The translations under genes were made by a program, and so were the position numbers. DNA of 32,716 nucleotides from Bacteroidetes bacterium ADurb.Bin217 (lineage in GTDB: Bacteria > Bacteroidota > Bacteroidia > Bacteroidales > UBA1715), in assembly GCA_002069975.1 (NCBI GenBank), contig MWCJ01000033.1, forward strand, positions 1 through 32,716, in the 5' to 3' direction. The stretch's first letter is position 1; every line of letters starts with the position of its first letter. This document shows, piece after piece, positions 1-7,183 of the stretch. Below the pieces are notes generated by a model. That model was not told the DNA's origin. It saw only the letters and a list, made by a program, of their open reading frames with translations, and ran no database searches.

Positions 1-66
1 TTAACAACTTCGACTTGAATATCAATAATTTACATGAGTAAAATAACGATTATTGATTTTAGTCGG

Positions 67-522
67 TTAATAATGTTTTTTTATATTGTATTTTACTCCA
101 TCTAGTGTAATTGTTTCAAGTAATTTGGAGATTTCTACAATACTTATTTGAGGGTTCTTTTCAATAACTGCAAGAATTTTTTCAGTAGTCTTTGAGGTGT
201 TTTTTAGGGTAGTTTTTAGGGTAGTTTTTAGGGTAGTTTTTTTTGTCGTATGTTTACGTGTATTTTGTGATTTACGATAAAAAGTTGTACAAAGGCCCGA
301 ACTCAGAATCTCAAATTTAAAATTTACTTCAAATTGCATGCATTCGGCATTAATTCTTTGAAAACCTGATGCCCAACGATCGATATTATTTGTGTAAAAA
401 AACATTTCAGCAATTTTTGGATTACGTAAAATTGACTGTTCTGTACCTCTAATATAGTCATCGGGGGATAACCCTTGTGGGAAAAATTTCTTGATTACTA
501 TGTACCCTACATAGGAGTTCAC
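67..522 (-). pseudogene. C-terminal fragment of an AlbA/Schlafen-type ATP-binding DNA-binding protein (RecG-like transcriptional regulator)
   Basis: The 151-residue reading frame matches only the last part of the large family of putative transcriptional regulators with an AlbA_2 (divergent AAA-4) N-terminus and a HATPase_c_4-like C-terminus. Residues 13-60 carry the typical stretch FFPQGLSPDDYI, then RNPKIAEMFF and WASGFQRI, which in full proteins follows about 300 further residues. Residues 115-150 (KILAVIEKNPQISIVEISK) look like a winged helix-turn-helix. The AlbA_2 half is missing: upstream of the first ATG lies the recombinase gene in the opposite direction. A lysine/threonine linker (repeated KTTL) joins the two parts and is made by a 12-bp tandem repeat. 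I read it as a remnant cut by insertion of the recombinase region. A short independent protein is possible but unlikely. Confidence 0.65.
206..241. repeat. 12-bp tandem repeat, three perfect copies
   Basis: The unit agggtagttttt is present three times without a mismatch at 206-217, 218-229 and 230-241. In the minus-strand frame each unit adds the four residues KTTL, so the copy number can change without shifting the frame. It lies in the linker in front of the winged-helix part of the broken regulator. Confidence 0.9.
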
Positions 523-564
523 ATATTACGAAATATGCTATCCGACCTTTAAAAATACTATTTT

Positions 565-1476
565 ATGAAACATATAATGAAATTACAAACGAGCGAATTT
601 ATTGAAATTCACAAAAAATTCTGTGCATATATAGGTGCACGTGCTCTCAAAAATCCTCGACTATATAGTACTATAGTTACTGAATTTATGGTTTGGCTCG
701 AACAACGAGGCATATCACATATCAAACAAGTAAAACAAATTGAACTACAAGAGTACTATACATATTTAATTCAACGTCCAAACACAAGGAAAGCAGGTAC
801 CTTAAGTGATTCTACAATCAAAAATCATTTGTTAGTTTTAAATATCCTATTCCAATATCTACTTGATTCCGGATTTTTAAAAAGGATATATGTAACACCA
901 CGCTATAAAATTAAAGATCAAAAAGAAAGAAGCGTACTAACAAAAGAAGAAATTAAGCAATTGTATGCAGTATGTGCCAATGAATTAGAAACAGTATTGT
1001 TGCATATATGCTATGGATGTGGACTTAGACGATCCGAAGCGTATATGCTCAATGTAAAAGACATACAATTTTCGCAAGGAATTGTTATAGTATGTAAAGG
1101 TAAATGGAATAAACGCAGAGAAGTACCTATGTCAAAAAAAATACAAGAAGATATAAAAGACTATGTTGTGAGAATACGTCCGTTATTACTTAAAGAACAG
1201 ATATGTATAGAACAAGCATTTTTTGTACATACAAATGGTATGCGTATGTCAAAAAATATGTTGAACAAAACCCTGCAAGAAATAGTAGAACGATCGCAAC
1301 AACAACAAATAATCGAAAAGCATATAACTCTGCATTGCCTAAGGCATAGTATAGCTACGCATTTAATTGAAAACAATGCAGGATTTGAAGAAATTCAAAA
1401 ATTTTTAGGGCATAGTTGTATTGATACTACACAATTATATGCCATACGACGAAAAAAAAGAATTAATTTAACTTAA
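565..1476 (+). CDS. Tyrosine recombinase (XerC/D-like integrase), catalytically complete
   Basis: A 303-residue site-specific recombinase of the lambda-integrase/Xer type. Residues about 8-110 form the SAM-like core-binding domain and residues 120-300 the catalytic domain. All expected residues are visible: R155 in GLRRSE, K180 in the beta-hairpin KGKWNKR, H257 and R260 in HCLRHS, H283 in LGH, and nucleophile Y292 in TTQLYA. The length is normal for XerC/XerD and small integrases. The start at 565 is the first ATG; a second in-frame ATG lies at 577. A second recombinase gene follows after 13 bp, so the two are probably co-transcribed and end at the hairpin at 2367. It is not likely to be the chromosomal XerC or XerD, because it sits in an accessory region next to a degenerate partner and RHS fragments. 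Its target site is not identifiable here. Confidence 0.9.
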   Translation: MKHIMKLQTSEFIEIHKKFCAYIGARALKNPRLYSTIVTEFMVWLEQRGISHIKQVKQIELQEYYTYLIQRPNTRKAGTLSDSTIKNHLLVLNILFQYLLDSGFLKRIYVTPRYKIKDQKERSVLTKEEIKQLYAVCANELETVLLHICYGCGLRRSEAYMLNVKDIQFSQGIVIVCKGKWNKRREVPMSKKIQEDIKDYVVRIRPLLLKEQICIEQAFFVHTNGMRMSKNMLNKTLQEIVERSQQQQIIEKHITLHCLRHSIATHLIENNAGFEEIQKFLGHSCIDTTQLYAIRRKKRINLT

Positions 1477-1489
1477 TACACACAATCAC

Positions 1490-2356
1490 ATGAAAAAAAC
1501 ATTAGAGCAATATCTACAAGATATGCATACAGCACAAACGGCAGCAGCTTATATTTACGAAATCAAAAAATTTAAAATCAGGTACCCAAATCATAAACAC
1601 CTTCGTTATGAAGATATAATATCGTATATAGATTTTTTGCAACACACCTCAGGAACTACTTCTGTAAATAATAGGATAATAGCCTCTATTAAAAAGTATT
1701 ATGATTTTTTGTTTGAAACAGGAAAACGGCATGATCATCCTTGCAAAAATATAAAAATTGGCAATAAAAAAACAAAGGCTATACAGACACAAAATCTATT
1801 TACACGCGAAGAACTTATGGTTTTGCTTGAAAGACACAATCGATTTACAAAACTTGAAATTCGAAACAAAATAATTGTGCAATTCTTAATATATCAGGCA
1901 ATGCAAAGTAGAGAAATAACACGTATATCGGTACACGATATAGATTTTGCCAATGGTACCATTTATATAAAAAGAGGCAATATACTTACTCAACGAACCT
2001 TAGAATTGCACCCAACACAAATATATGTATTGCAGCAATATATATCAGACATACGCCCACAGTTACTCACAAAAAACACAGACAAATTACTTATAGGATT
2101 GAGAGGAGCAGTACTTTCTGTAGATGCCATACATGCAATATTTGAACAATTTAAACAAGTATATCCCGATAGGAAATTAAACCCTACAACAATAAGACAA
2201 AGCACGATATCGTATTGGTTGAATGTAAAAAAGTTTTCACTTGAACATGTGCAAGACTTGTGTGGTCATAGATATCCAAGCTCTACCGAAATGTACAAAA
2301 GTATTGACATAGAGAGTTCACAAAAATGGGTTAACACATTTCACCCAATACAATAA
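1490..2356 (+). CDS. Second tyrosine recombinase, with degenerate catalytic site
   Basis: A 288-residue protein with the same two-domain plan as its upstream neighbour: N-terminal core-binding domain (about 1-90) and catalytic domain (about 100-285). The box that normally reads GLRxSE is here QAMQSREI, so the first catalytic arginine is displaced or absent. The HxLRH box reads TTIRQS, which keeps the arginine but loses both histidines. CGH (around 260) and the tyrosine in STEMYK (about 269) remain. It may therefore be a partner subunit that supplies DNA binding, or be inactive alone. The gene follows the intact recombinase by 13 bp. Paired and triple tyrosine recombinases (for example RIT elements) are known; only two are present here. 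The frame is intact, arguing that the product is still used. Confidence 0.82.
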   Translation: MKKTLEQYLQDMHTAQTAAAYIYEIKKFKIRYPNHKHLRYEDIISYIDFLQHTSGTTSVNNRIIASIKKYYDFLFETGKRHDHPCKNIKIGNKKTKAIQTQNLFTREELMVLLERHNRFTKLEIRNKIIVQFLIYQAMQSREITRISVHDIDFANGTIYIKRGNILTQRTLELHPTQIYVLQQYISDIRPQLLTKNTDKLLIGLRGAVLSVDAIHAIFEQFKQVYPDRKLNPTTIRQSTISYWLNVKKFSLEHVQDLCGHRYPSSTEMYKSIDIESSQKWVNTFHPIQ

Positions 2357-2366
2357 CTAATTAATT

Positions 2367-2408
2367 TAAAGCTATTTGAAAAAATTCAAATAGCTTTATT
2401 TTTTATTT
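2367..2408 (+). terminator. Rho-independent terminator after the recombinase pair
   Basis: The arms 2367-2380 and 2385-2398 form a 14-bp perfect stem (core aaagctatttgaa with its complement) around a four-A loop, followed by a T-rich run to 2408. It lies 10 bp after the second recombinase stop and separates that operon from the RHS module. Confidence 0.85.
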
Positions 2409-2422
2409 ATTGAAATAAGTAG

Positions 2423-2430
2423 TAATTTTG
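2423..2430 (+). promoter_or_regulatory. Possible -7 promoter box in front of the RHS tip module
   Basis: TAATTTTG fits the Bacteroidetes -7 consensus TAnnTTTG and lies 17 bp before the ATG at 2448. No convincing TTTG box is found 19-21 bp upstream, so this is only a candidate. If real, the truncated RHS tip could be expressed by itself. Confidence 0.3.
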
Positions 2431-2447
2431 ATATCTATAAATTTCGC

Positions 2448-3395
2448 ATGAATATTCAAAAAAACATAAAATCTAACTCTATACCATTTGCTATTATTGA
2501 AAAAGATAGTAACGGGTATAAGTTTGCATTTAATGGCAAAGAGAAAGAAACCGAATTTAATGAGGGTGTGTATGACTTTGGAGCGAGGTTGTATGATGGG
2601 AGAATTGGGAGGTTTTTTAGCATTGATAGATTTAATAAAGACTTCCCAAGTGAAAGTAACTACTTATTTGCAGGTAATAATCCAATAATCTTTATTGATA
2701 AAAATGGCGATTTTAAATGGATTGATGATAGTTATAATGATATGTATCCAATGTTAACACTTTATTTATCTCAAAATATTGAAAATGATATAGTTTTAAA
2801 TTCAACTGTTATGAGTTCGCTTCAAAAGTGGGGACAAGCAACTCAATCAAAAATTGAAAGTGATGTAAGGTGGAATAGTAATGTAATGATTAAACCTGCT
2901 AGTTTATCATGGATAGGAGCATCTGGACATTATGACGTAACAGAACTATCACCCGGACAGACAGTAAAATTTGGAACGACAGATTATTTAGGTAATATCG
3001 GGAAACCTTCACAGCATTTTAGTATCGATGAAAATTTTTTAAAAGAAATTGAAGGAATTTTAGCTAATCCGGAAAGCACTTTAGAGGAAAAACAAGCTGC
3101 CTTGACAAATTTTTATAGTACTGTTTTAGATGAGTACACTCATTATCTAGATTGGCAAGATCATGAAAGAGATGATTCACATTATGCAAATCCTTTTTAT
3201 GGTAAAAATAATAAATTTGATATGATTTCGGGAACAACTGATCAAGGAACTAAAACTGAAATTGATGTTTTTGGTGATGATGTAGATGCAGCAAATGTTT
3301 CAAAAATTATTAAAGAAAGACCCCAAAATGCAGCTACTGTACCAGGAACCTTACCTTCAACAGTTTCTAAAAAAGCAGGATTAAAAACACTTTAA
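2448..3395 (+). CDS. Truncated RHS-core protein with metallopeptidase-like C-terminal toxin domain
   Basis: A 315-residue protein. Residues about 12-88 are the end of an RHS-repeat-associated core: GYKFAFNGKEKETE, then YDFGARLYDGRIGRFFSID, then NYLFAGNNPI and DKNGD. All the YD repeats and the export region normally found before this are missing. Residues 90-315 are a variable tip. It contains LDEYTHYLD (D228-H232), which looks like the zinc motif HExxH with aspartate in place of the first histidine, followed by TEIDVFGDD (about 270-278), where related tips carry a downstream acidic ligand. I infer a metallopeptidase-type polymorphic toxin domain, active or degenerate. No stop-free RHS coding continues upstream of the ATG (a stop lies at 2391). 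A secreted partner gene starts 4 bp after the stop. It may be a displaced orphan tip instead of a working toxin. Confidence 0.7.
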   Translation: MNIQKNIKSNSIPFAIIEKDSNGYKFAFNGKEKETEFNEGVYDFGARLYDGRIGRFFSIDRFNKDFPSESNYLFAGNNPIIFIDKNGDFKWIDDSYNDMYPMLTLYLSQNIENDIVLNSTVMSSLQKWGQATQSKIESDVRWNSNVMIKPASLSWIGASGHYDVTELSPGQTVKFGTTDYLGNIGKPSQHFSIDENFLKEIEGILANPESTLEEKQAALTNFYSTVLDEYTHYLDWQDHERDDSHYANPFYGKNNKFDMISGTTDQGTKTEIDVFGDDVDAANVSKIIKERPQNAATVPGTLPSTVSKKAGLKTL

Positions 3396-3399
3396 TTGC

Positions 3400-4050
3400 T
3401 TGAAAACAATGAATTACAAACTTTTTTTTAATGTTTTTTTATTTATTTTCTTAAATTATAATGTCTATTCTCAAGAATATGATATTTTAAATTCTTCAAA
3501 TACTAATGCTATTTGTAATGTAAATAATTATTTGAAAGTTTCATATGCAAAAAAATCAGATGTTAAAAATATATTTTTGAAAACAAATAATGGGGTCATT
3601 AAAAAAGAAATTGAATATTACAATTGGATTCCAGAGTTTAAAGGTAAAAGTGAAATTTTAATGTATAGAATTAAAGGAAAAGACACAATTTATATGATGA
3701 AAAAAACTTTTATTGTTAATGAAATAAAAGTATTAATAAATTTCCCATATGTTGAGAATAATAAAATAAAAAAAGAAAACCTTTTAAATGTTAATGGAAT
3801 TTATCACTATTTTTCTGAAAATATGAATTTTTCAGGTAATTATAGAATTCAACAATTTTCATTTTTTGTTTTACGAAAGGATACACTTATATATTCGAAA
3901 ACTAACTATTCAATGAATTTTAGTCTTGAAGATAAAAAAATATTTAAAACTTTAAAAGAATTCGATAAAATCGTGATTTGCAATGCTATAATTTATAGTA
4001 AAAATATTATGTTTTATCCAGATCCAATTGAAATTATTGTGATTCCTTAA
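3400..4050 (+). CDS. Secreted protein with GldM C-terminal-like domain; candidate immunity partner of the RHS tip
   Basis: A 216-residue protein with a clear Sec signal peptide (hydrophobic residues about 6-22, probable cleavage after VYS, before QE). The second half (about 110-216) follows the pattern of the C-terminal domain of gliding-motility protein GldM: an FSGNYRIQQFSFFVL strand, then a Phe-Ser-Leu-Glu-Asp step before KIFKTL, a V/I-I-C-N-A strand and an ending rich in PIEIIVI. This is a fold resemblance read by eye, not a statement that it is GldM. The gene begins 4 bp after the RHS tip gene on the same strand and is extremely AT-rich, like the other tip partner. By position it is the cognate immunity protein, and the signal peptide would place it in the periplasm. 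Function otherwise unknown. Confidence 0.55.
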   Translation: MKTMNYKLFFNVFLFIFLNYNVYSQEYDILNSSNTNAICNVNNYLKVSYAKKSDVKNIFLKTNNGVIKKEIEYYNWIPEFKGKSEILMYRIKGKDTIYMMKKTFIVNEIKVLINFPYVENNKIKKENLLNVNGIYHYFSENMNFSGNYRIQQFSFFVLRKDTLIYSKTNYSMNFSLEDKKIFKTLKEFDKIVICNAIIYSKNIMFYPDPIEIIVIP

Positions 4051-4093
4051 GTGCGTCCATTTTTTCAAACTGACTGTCTACCGTCACAGTATA

Positions 4094-4200
4094 ATACACC
4101 AAGTCGCGAACTTCCATAAATTGGTTGTTCTTCTAATGCTATTTCTTGTGTATTGGTTTGGGTATAACTTGCCATTATATTGCTTTGAGCATCGCGTGTG
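4094..4200 (-). pseudogene. Orphan piece of RHS core, near-identical to part of the RHS gene at 5039-6409
   Basis: This 107-bp stretch repeats 6100-6206 with only a few mismatches and the same orientation. Its minus-strand frame gives RDAQSNIMASYTQTNTQEIA and continues to GSSRLGV, equal to residues about 70-103 of the neighbouring RHS protein, and then meets a stop. It starts within a few bases of the end of the immunity gene, the place where displaced RHS tips are usually joined to a leftover of core. The homologous core piece is a natural substrate for recombination that swaps tips. Confidence 0.85.
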
Positions 4201-4206
4201 TTTGAT

Positions 4207-5046
4207 TTATATTTTTAAATACGAAAGTTTAATTGTTTTTTTATCAATTTTCAATTGTAAAAATTTATTGCTTAAATATAAGTAGTCACATTGATAGCAA
4301 TTGTTAATTATAGATATACTTTGTGTGTTAAAATCTATACGTTTTAAACCATCATTTTCAACAAAATATAAAAAATTGTTTTTTTTATCTAAAAATAAGA
4401 CTTCCATCTTTAAATAAATATAATTTGAAAAAAATAATGCTTCTCCCTCTTTTTTTCCTTTATTTATAAAATCATTTTTGTATGTAATTTGTTCAATATT
4501 ATTTGGATGAATATAATATATATTATTTCTTTCATCTGAATATAAACTATATAAATAGTCAAATCTTGTTTTATAATATGTTTTAGCTTCAGAATTTAAA
4601 TAATACGAAATTGGAAACAATAAACCTTCAAAAATCATCTTGTAATTATTATTAACAAGATACCAATCTTCTGGTTTATTAAATTTTAATGTATCTATGT
4701 TTTTTTCAAAAATATTCCAATTAAAAATGTTTTTTTCATTTATATCAATATATGAAAATATTGAATCATTTAAAAACTGTGTTTTTAAATTTTTTTGTTT
4801 AGACGTTAAACTATCAACGACTTTTAAGTCTTGATTTAGAATTATTATTACAGCTGATTCATCATAATTTATAGTTAATGCAATATGTTTATTTTTCGAA
4901 TAATCTAATAATGGTAATCTATAATAATCAAAATGTTGATTTGTGGAATAGGTATAACTCATTTCATTTTGAGCAAATGTTTTTAATGAAAAAAATATGT
5001 ATAATATTATTTGTATTATGTGAAATTTCATAAAAATATTATTCAT
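4207..5046 (-). CDS. Secreted protein, candidate immunity partner of the NlpC/P60-like RHS tip
   Basis: A 279-residue protein of unrecognised family. The N-terminus is a Sec signal peptide (hydrophobic stretch about 8-24, likely cleavage after TFA before QNEMS; the in-frame Met at residue 6 is an alternative start). The mature part is rich in short beta-strand patterns of the type LTINYDESAVIII, YLYSLYSDE and NNFLYFVENDG, which suggests a propeller-like fold. Its start overlaps the stop of the RHS gene by 8 bp, so the two are translated together. By position it is the immunity protein. A periplasmic location fits a toxin that attacks peptidoglycan, as with Tae/Tai pairs of type VI secretion. 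It is much more AT-rich than the core genes nearby, suggesting recent acquisition. Confidence 0.6.
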   Translation of the reverse strand: MNNIFMKFHIIQIILYIFFSLKTFAQNEMSYTYSTNQHFDYYRLPLLDYSKNKHIALTINYDESAVIIILNQDLKVVDSLTSKQKNLKTQFLNDSIFSYIDINEKNIFNWNIFEKNIDTLKFNKPEDWYLVNNNYKMIFEGLLFPISYYLNSEAKTYYKTRFDYLYSLYSDERNNIYYIHPNNIEQITYKNDFINKGKKEGEALFFSNYIYLKMEVLFLDKKNNFLYFVENDGLKRIDFNTQSISIINNCYQCDYLYLSNKFLQLKIDKKTIKLSYLKI

Positions 5047-6409
5047 TTGATATATTGATTGTAGGACTTACATTCTCAATTGGCATTATAATTAACCCTT
5101 TTGGTTTTAATTCGCTTTCACTATATTCTTTTAAAAATTTATCAATCATAATTTTTGTTTCATCGACTCTACCAAATCCTTCAAGTTTTTGACAGCCTGC
5201 ACAACCATAGCTCCAGGAGTTATCTTCATTTTTATAATAAGTATAAGTTGATTCTCCATATAAACCATTTCTTGCCATAGTTGTTTGAACTTTTATTTGA
5301 AACATTTTTCCATCTTCTGACAGAATTGGTGATTCCATAACTATTGCCGCATGTCCTTCTTGAAATAAAATATCACCTTTTTGTGCTTCTAAAAAATCAT
5401 TAGGACTTATCATTCTATGATATTCCCCACCTTGTTTAAAAAAATCTTTTGCATCTGATGAAGATCTTGGCATACCTTTTTTTATTTCTCCATTTATTTT
5501 GTATTCAACTTTTTCTAAATAATCAGCAACTAAACTATTTGCTTGAGCATAAGAAAAGAAAACTGAATGATAACAATCAATCGAATTATAAACTAAATTT
5601 GGGTTTCGTGAATATTTAAAGCTTTTCATTTCATCGCCTTTTTCATTTCCATACGTTAATCCGTATAAATTATAAGCCCAATTACTAGCACTCTCATACT
5701 CCAACCCCTCCAACTCAACACCATCAATCACTCTATTTTCACTAAACGCATACGTACTATTATAAGCATATTTCGCATACAATGGGTCAACTGCAAAGAA
5801 TCTTCCTATTCTATTATCACTTACTCTAAATTTAAAGAAACTTGTATTGCCCTCGCCGTACAATTCGTTTTCAGCCTCTTGTCCTTGAAATGCAAATTTA
5901 TATAAACGAGCCGCATTTGTACGCGTTTTTATAGGCATTCCAAATGCGTAATAATCTGAATGCGAATTAATTGCAGGTTTTAAATCGCCATTTTCAAAAA
6001 CTATTCTATCAGAGAATGTAACTAACACATTGCCCAAATGGTTACTACCTTCGTATATTCTATTGCCTCGCACAATACCTGTTTCGGTAGTGGGGTGGTA
6101 TACACCAAGTCGCGAACTTCCATATATTGGTTGTTCTTCTAATGCTATTTCTTGTGTATTGGTTTGGGTATAACTTGCCATTATATTGCTTTGAGCATCA
6201 CGTACGTAGTATGTAGTTTTTATGGCAGTCATATTTTTGGTTCCGTCTGGATTTTTTGGTATAACTCGTTTTACAATTCTATTGCCCATTGCATCGTATT
6301 CAAATTCTAAGTCAGCTTTTTGCGATCCTACAATGCGGGTTAAAGATACAATTTTACCCGACACATTCCAAGAAATATTTTCAATTTCTTCTTGTTGGTC
6401 GTATATCAA
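5039..6409 (-). CDS. N-terminally truncated RHS core protein with NlpC/P60-like (cysteine peptidase) tip
   Basis: A 456-residue frame. Residues 1-235 are RHS core: the YD-type repeat EYDAMGNRIVKRV (37-49), NHLGNVLVTFSD (123-134), the DYYAFGMPIKTR box (152-163), KFAFQGQE (171-178) and RIGRFFAVDP (200-209). The tip begins after GVELEGLE (230-237). In the tip, DCYHSVFFSYAQ (C279) and KGDILFQEGHAAIV (H353) give the order and spacing of the catalytic Cys and His in NlpC/P60 and CHAP amidases, so a peptidoglycan-cleaving toxin is inferred. The ATG at 6409 is not a true gene start: RHS-like coding (YKYDTIGNLIYD) continues upstream to a stop at 6446-6448. The N-terminal half of the usual RHS protein, with its signal peptide, is missing. 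A secreted partner overlaps its end by 8 bp. Confidence 0.75.
   Translation of the reverse strand: MIYDQQEEIENISWNVSGKIVSLTRIVGSQKADLEFEYDAMGNRIVKRVIPKNPDGTKNMTAIKTTYYVRDAQSNIMASYTQTNTQEIALEEQPIYGSSRLGVYHPTTETGIVRGNRIYEGSNHLGNVLVTFSDRIVFENGDLKPAINSHSDYYAFGMPIKTRTNAARLYKFAFQGQEAENELYGEGNTSFFKFRVSDNRIGRFFAVDPLYAKYAYNSTYAFSENRVIDGVELEGLEYESASNWAYNLYGLTYGNEKGDEMKSFKYSRNPNLVYNSIDCYHSVFFSYAQANSLVADYLEKVEYKINGEIKKGMPRSSSDAKDFFKQGGEYHRMISPNDFLEAQKGDILFQEGHAAIVMESPILSEDGKMFQIKVQTTMARNGLYGESTYTYYKNEDNSWSYGCAGCQKLEGFGRVDETKIMIDKFLKEYSESELKPKGLIIMPIENVSPTINISNE
6100..6206 (-). repeat. RHS core segment duplicated at 4094-4200
   Basis: Parent copy of the direct repeat, offset about 2006 bp. The visible differences from the other copy are an a/t change in the ccata(t/a)attgg stretch and changes at the gcatc(a/g)cg end. 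The two copies bracket the tip domain and its partner gene, so recombination between them would delete both. Confidence 0.85.
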
Positions 6410-6478
6410 ATTACCAATGGTATCGTATTTGTAATTTTGTGATTTTTACTATATTTACAATAGTTTTTTAATAAACGG

Positions 6479-6509
6479 TTTGGTACATAAAAAAATATAT
6501 GTACTTTTG
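6479..6509 (+). promoter_or_regulatory. Bacteroidetes-type promoter of the rpsF operon
   Basis: TTTG at 6479-6482 and TACTTTTG at 6502-6509 match the -33 (TTTG) and -7 (TAnnTTTG) boxes exactly, with the preferred 19-bp spacing. Transcription should start near 6516, giving a leader of about 37 bases before the rpsF ATG at 6553. It lies only 30 bp from the broken end of the RHS gene. Confidence 0.8.
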
Positions 6510-6552
6510 CCGCTCAAAAAATTAATTAACATTATTTAAATTTTAAGCTGTT

Positions 6553-6903
6553 ATGATAAATCAGTATGAAACCGTTTTCATTTTAACTCCCGTTTTATCT
6601 GACGTTCAGGTAAAGGAATCGGTAGAGAAGTATGAGCAGCTTATAAAGGACAATGGTGGTGAAATCGTGAATAAAGAATCGTGGGGTTTGAAAAAACTTG
6701 CGTATCCTATTCAGAAAAAAAACACCGGCTTCTATTTCCTTTATGAGTTTAAGTCTGAAGGTGAGTTTTTAGATAAACTTACTACTGCGTACAAACGTGA
6801 TGAGCGAATTATTCGCAGTTTGGTTGTAAAACTAAACAAACACGCCGTAAAATATACGGAAAAGAAAAGAAATAAAGTACAAGAACCTGCTAAAACCGAA
6901 TAA
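6553..6903 (+). CDS. rpsF: 30S ribosomal protein S6
   Basis: 116 residues, the usual length for Bacteroidetes S6. The N-terminus [15 protein letters not shown] and the central [13 protein letters not shown] are the hallmark strands of S6, followed by GFYFLYEF and [14 protein letters not shown]6 binds 16S rRNA in the platform of the small subunit together with S18, whose gene follows after 2 bp. The C-terminus is lysine-rich (residues about 100-116). No Shine-Dalgarno sequence precedes the ATG, normal for this phylum. First gene of rpsF-rpsR-rplI. Confidence 0.97.
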   Translation: MINQYETVFILTPVLSDVQVKESVEKYEQLIKDNGGEIVNKESWGLKKLAYPIQKKNTGFYFLYEFKSEGEFLDKLTTAYKRDERIIRSLVVKLNKHAVKYTEKKRNKVQEPAKTE

Positions 6904-6905
6904 TT

Positions 6906-7175
6906 ATGGCACAGAATCAATCAGAAATCAGATATTTGACTCCTCCATCGGTTGAAGTTAAAAAGAAAAAATATTGCCGTTTTAGAAAACTTGGCATTAA
7001 ATATATCGATTATAAAGATCCTGAATTCTTAAAAAAATTCTTAAACGAACAAGGTAAAATTTTACCACGTCGTATTACAGGAACTTCTATAAAATACCAA
7101 AAAAAGGTTGCCGTAGCTATCAAACGTGCGCGTCATCTTGCATTATTACCATATGTTACTGACCTTTTAAAATAA
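6906..7175 (+). CDS. rpsR: 30S ribosomal protein S18
   Basis: 89 residues. It has the S18 core [19 protein letters not shown], then [20 protein letters not shown] and the conserved basic end [20 protein letters not shown]. The cysteine in KYCRF is a single remnant of the zinc-ligand region of some S18 forms. It pairs with S6 in the small subunit. It sits between rpsF and rplI (2-bp and 8-bp gaps), the standard order in this phylum. Confidence 0.97.
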   Translation: MAQNQSEIRYLTPPSVEVKKKKYCRFRKLGIKYIDYKDPEFLKKFLNEQGKILPRRITGTSIKYQKKVAVAIKRARHLALLPYVTDLLK

Positions 7176-7183
7176 GCATTGTT

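Noticed and set aside
565..2356. Chromosomal dimer resolution genes xerC and xerD
   Set aside because: The second protein lacks catalytic residues and the pair sits in an accessory region with broken genes; standard xerC and xerD are usually separate and intact.
6510..6552. S6:S18-binding leader RNA upstream of rpsF
   Set aside because: The leader is only about 40 AT-rich bases and no stable stem with the expected bulge could be seen.
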